NCBI RefSeq assembly: GCF_000285835.1
Contig: NZ_HE978601.1
Coordinates: 406,540 to 470,539 of the forward strand
Direction of reading: 5' to 3'
Source of the DNA: Brevibacterium senegalense
Lineage (GTDB): Bacteria > Actinomycetota > Actinomycetes > Actinomycetales > Brevibacteriaceae
DNA length: 64,000 bases
A model generated the notes under the pieces. The model saw nothing but the letters and a program-made list of their open reading frames with translations. It was not told the origin of the DNA and searched no databases. Shown in pieces: positions 62,162 through 64,000 of this stretch. Within the stretch, counting starts at the first letter, position 1. Each line of letters starts with the position of its first letter. Made by a program: the position numbers and the translations under genes.

Positions 62162-63154
62162 ATGACGAAGAACCTCTTGCTGGTCTCGCCTGCGTTCCAG
62201 GACTACTGGAAGGCCATGTCCGCCGCATTCGAGGCGCAGGGATGGACGGTTCACACCCACGTGTACGACCAGCCCGGTCCGTTCTTCGCACGAACAGCCA
62301 ATGCAGTCTCTCATTCGCTCCCCCACCCCGGCGTCACACATCGGATCGCTGAGTACCTCACCGACCTCGCCATCAGCCGGCTCCAGCAGGTGAGACCGGA
62401 CGCGGTCGTCGTCATCCGTGGAGATCAGCTGTCGGCCCGCTGGTGGGATGCAGTCCATGAGCACCGCGTGCCGCTCCTCACCTGGGCATACGATGAGATC
62501 CGTCGAATGCGAGACGATTTCGTCGAGAATGCGCGGATCGGGACGATCGCAACCTATTCCGCGCCCGATGCTGACCGGTTGCAGGCTGACGGAGTGGATG
62601 CGTTCTACCTGCCCAACGCGTTCGACCAGCATTCGCACGTCGAGCATCGCAGAGTACGAGCCACCACATTCATCGGAGCCCGGTATGCGAACCGCGAACA
62701 AGCACTTCTCGCGCTTCATGCCGCAGGCGTTCCGGTCGTCGCATACGGCAAGACGTGGTCATCACGGCTGACGGACAGGATCAGGACCCGCCGGTTCCGG
62801 ACCATGCCGTTCGTCACCCATCCGGATATCTCGCGCGCGCAGGCCTATGGCGTGATGTCCGGGTCCGACGCAACGCTGAATTCTCACTGGAACCAAGAGG
62901 GGTTCACGATGCGCACGTTCGAGGCATGCGGTGTGGGCGGGGTGCAACTCATCGACCGCGCAGACGTCGAGGAGTTCTACGAACCCGGCACGGAAGTCCT
63001 CACGTACTCCGGAACCGACCACCTCGTCGACCTGTGCACGCGGATTGCTCGCGGCGCACTCCGCACGGATCCCATCCGCGTGGCCGCGCAGAAGAGGACT
63101 CTGGCAGAGCACACGTTCGACCACCGCATTCGGGTGCTGTTGGATCACCTGTGA
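62162..63154 (+). CDS. glycosyltransferase-like protein, CgeB-type
   Basis: This 330-residue protein has an N-terminal Rossmann-like part (NLLLVSPAFQDYWKAMSAAF, VRPDAVVVIRGDQLS) and a C-terminal Glyco_trans_1_2-like region (NSHWNQEGFTMRTFEACGVGGVQLIDR, EEFYEPGTEVLTY). This matches spore-coat CgeB-type glycosyltransferases. GGAAGG seven bases before the ATG at 62162 sets the start. The stop overlaps the VanZ-like start (GTGA). Confidence 0.85.
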   Translation: MTKNLLLVSPAFQDYWKAMSAAFEAQGWTVHTHVYDQPGPFFARTANAVSHSLPHPGVTHRIAEYLTDLAISRLQQVRPDAVVVIRGDQLSARWWDAVHEHRVPLLTWAYDEIRRMRDDFVENARIGTIATYSAPDADRLQADGVDAFYLPNAFDQHSHVEHRRVRATTFIGARYANREQALLALHAAGVPVVAYGKTWSSRLTDRIRTRRFRTMPFVTHPDISRAQAYGVMSGSDATLNSHWNQEGFTMRTFEACGVGGVQLIDRADVEEFYEPGTEVLTYSGTDHLVDLCTRIARGALRTDPIRVAAQKRTLAEHTFDHRIRVLLDHL

Positions 63155-63621
63155 GGCAGAGTCCCCGACCGCGCATGCGTGCAGCCACCGTCCGCAGGGC
63201 AGTGGGGGCTGCAATCCTCCTGGGTGGTGCGGTTGTCGCCGCAGTCCTCGTTCTCTTCCCGTCGGGCTGGGCCATCAACCGCCTCAACGTCAGCATCTGG
63301 TGGTGGTTGAGGTCTCATTCGCTCATACCCGATGCGACGACGCCGGAGCAGATGGATGCGATCTGGAACATCGTCCTCTTCGTCCCGCTGGGCCTGGGCC
63401 TCACGTTGCTGCACCCGCGCTGGTGGTGGGCCGCAGTGCTCGTCGTCGTCAGCGTCCTCATCGAAGGAGCTCAGTTCCTCTTCCTCGACCAGAGGACGCC
63501 GGAGGGACTCGACATCGCGTTGAATGCAGCGGGCGGGGCGATCGGAACTGGGGTGGGCGTCCTCGTTGCGCGCTTGTGTGAGAAACGGACGACCCCCTCG
63601 ATAGACTCCTCACATGGCTAG
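63151..63621 (+). CDS. VanZ-like membrane protein
   Basis: This 156-residue protein has four hydrophobic segments and the VanZ pattern DAIWNIVLFVPLGLGLTLL with VSVLIEGAQFLF and TPEGLDIALNAAGGAIG. VanZ-like proteins occur in glycopeptide resistance and in many surface-glycan loci; the biochemical role is unclear. GTG at 63151 overlaps the preceding stop. An ATG 24 bases later is an alternative. Its end overlaps the phosphatase start by eight bases. Confidence 0.85.
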   Translation: MRQSPRPRMRAATVRRAVGAAILLGGAVVAAVLVLFPSGWAINRLNVSIWWWLRSHSLIPDATTPEQMDAIWNIVLFVPLGLGLTLLHPRWWWAAVLVVVSVLIEGAQFLFLDQRTPEGLDIALNAAGGAIGTGVGVLVARLCEKRTTPSIDSSHG

Positions 63622-64000
63622 AGTCCTCTTCGTCTGCACAGGAAACATCTGCCGCTCGGCCTACGCAGAGAGGCGGGCGCAGCACCTGGTCAGTGATGTC
63701 GAGTTCGTCAGTGCCGGAACGCATGCCATGCGCGGGTGGGGAGTCGACGACCAGATGGCCGTCGAGCTGGACCGCCGAGGCGGGAGCTCCGAGGGGTTCT
63801 CGGCCCAGCAATTGACCGCGCCGCTGGCACGGAGCGCCGACCTCATCCTCTGCGCCACGGGCGAGCATCGCGGATTCATCGCCGAGGAGTGGCCCGATCT
63901 GCTGAACCGAACCTTCGTCATGAAGCCCTATGCACGTGACCTGGTTGCGTCCCCCGCCGCCGCTGCGTGGTCACCTCTCCCCAGCACTCTGTTCCGCCCC
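63614..64000 (+). CDS. low-molecular-weight protein-tyrosine phosphatase (partial)
   Basis: The first 129 codons are in the window; the 3' end lies beyond 64000. The N-terminus VLFVCTGNICRS is the LMW-PTP phosphate-binding loop with nucleophile Cys8 and Arg14. The general acid Asp expected near the C-terminus has not been reached. It overlaps the VanZ-like gene. It most likely dephosphorylates the BY-kinase tyrosine cluster encoded at the start of the operon, as in Wzb/Wzc pairs. Confidence 0.9.
   Translation, partial: MARVLFVCTGNICRSAYAERRAQHLVSDVEFVSAGTHAMRGWGVDDQMAVELDRRGGSSEGFSAQQLTAPLARSADLILCATGEHRGFIAEEWPDLLNRTFVMKPYARDLVASPAAAAWSPLPSTLFRP

Overview
The window is 64 kb of high-GC DNA (about two thirds G+C by eye) from an actinomycete, most like a Micrococcales-type genome. 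The signs are GTG and TTG starts, actinobacterial families (DUF3073, DUF3151, GPP34, DUF202 pairs), SigA-like -10 boxes (TACGAT, TAGGCT, TAGACT), and strong use of CTG and GTG before glycine codons. I do not assign a genus. There is no rRNA, CRISPR array or prophage.

Layout. 1-5.6 kb: a TetR regulator divergent from an MFS transporter, an SDR dehydrogenase, a PlsC-type acyltransferase and a second MFS transporter. 5.7-12.1 kb: a polar amino-acid ABC transporter (lipoprotein, permease, ATPase) followed by a ThDP enzyme, a duplicated 59-bp repeat and a YtcJ-like amidohydrolase. 12.1-16.0 kb: a GPP34 protein coupled to a class III aminotransferase, a YigZ protein, a YbaK deacylase and a small zincin. 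16.2-16.6 kb: tRNA-Glu, tRNA-Asp and tRNA-Phe with terminators. 16.7-22.4 kb: a hydrolase, paired DUF202 membrane proteins, an acyl-CoA ligase, a SufR-like Fe-S regulator and flavohemoglobin. 22.9-29.1 kb: a cold-shock protein, a fatty-acid desaturase, two acyltransferase-3 membrane proteins, an MFS transporter and DUF3073.

29.1-31.1 kb holds an IS3-family element inserted in a glycosyltransferase gene. The element can be removed on paper down to a 4-bp target duplication, and this restores one 239-codon reading frame. 31.2-38.8 kb: purF-purM, a third acyltransferase-3 protein, an aldehyde dehydrogenase, asparaginase, a sterol-carrier-like protein and DUF3151.

38.9-64 kb is the most distinctive part, because cell-surface polysaccharide genes alternate with de novo purine genes. 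A TagGH-type ABC exporter runs with a GT2 enzyme and a membrane-anchored, apparently dead GDPD-like protein. Next come a fused purD-purC gene whose stop overlaps a glycosyltransferase start, then purS-purQ, a hypothetical gene, trhO, purL followed closely by a Wzy-like polymerase, and purA. The region ends in an operon with start/stop overlaps at most junctions: Wzz/BY-kinase, GT2, an unknown GT-like protein, three GT4 enzymes, a CgeB-like protein, VanZ, and a low-molecular-weight tyrosine phosphatase that runs off the window. The kinase and phosphatase are likely opposing regulators of polysaccharide assembly.

The strongest leads are the purine/polysaccharide interleaving with the PurD-PurC fusion, the catalytically degenerate GDPD-like exporter partner, the unknown GT-like protein at 57.9 kb, the SufR-like candidate NO sensor beside hmp, and the 59-bp repeat pair with an inverted core.
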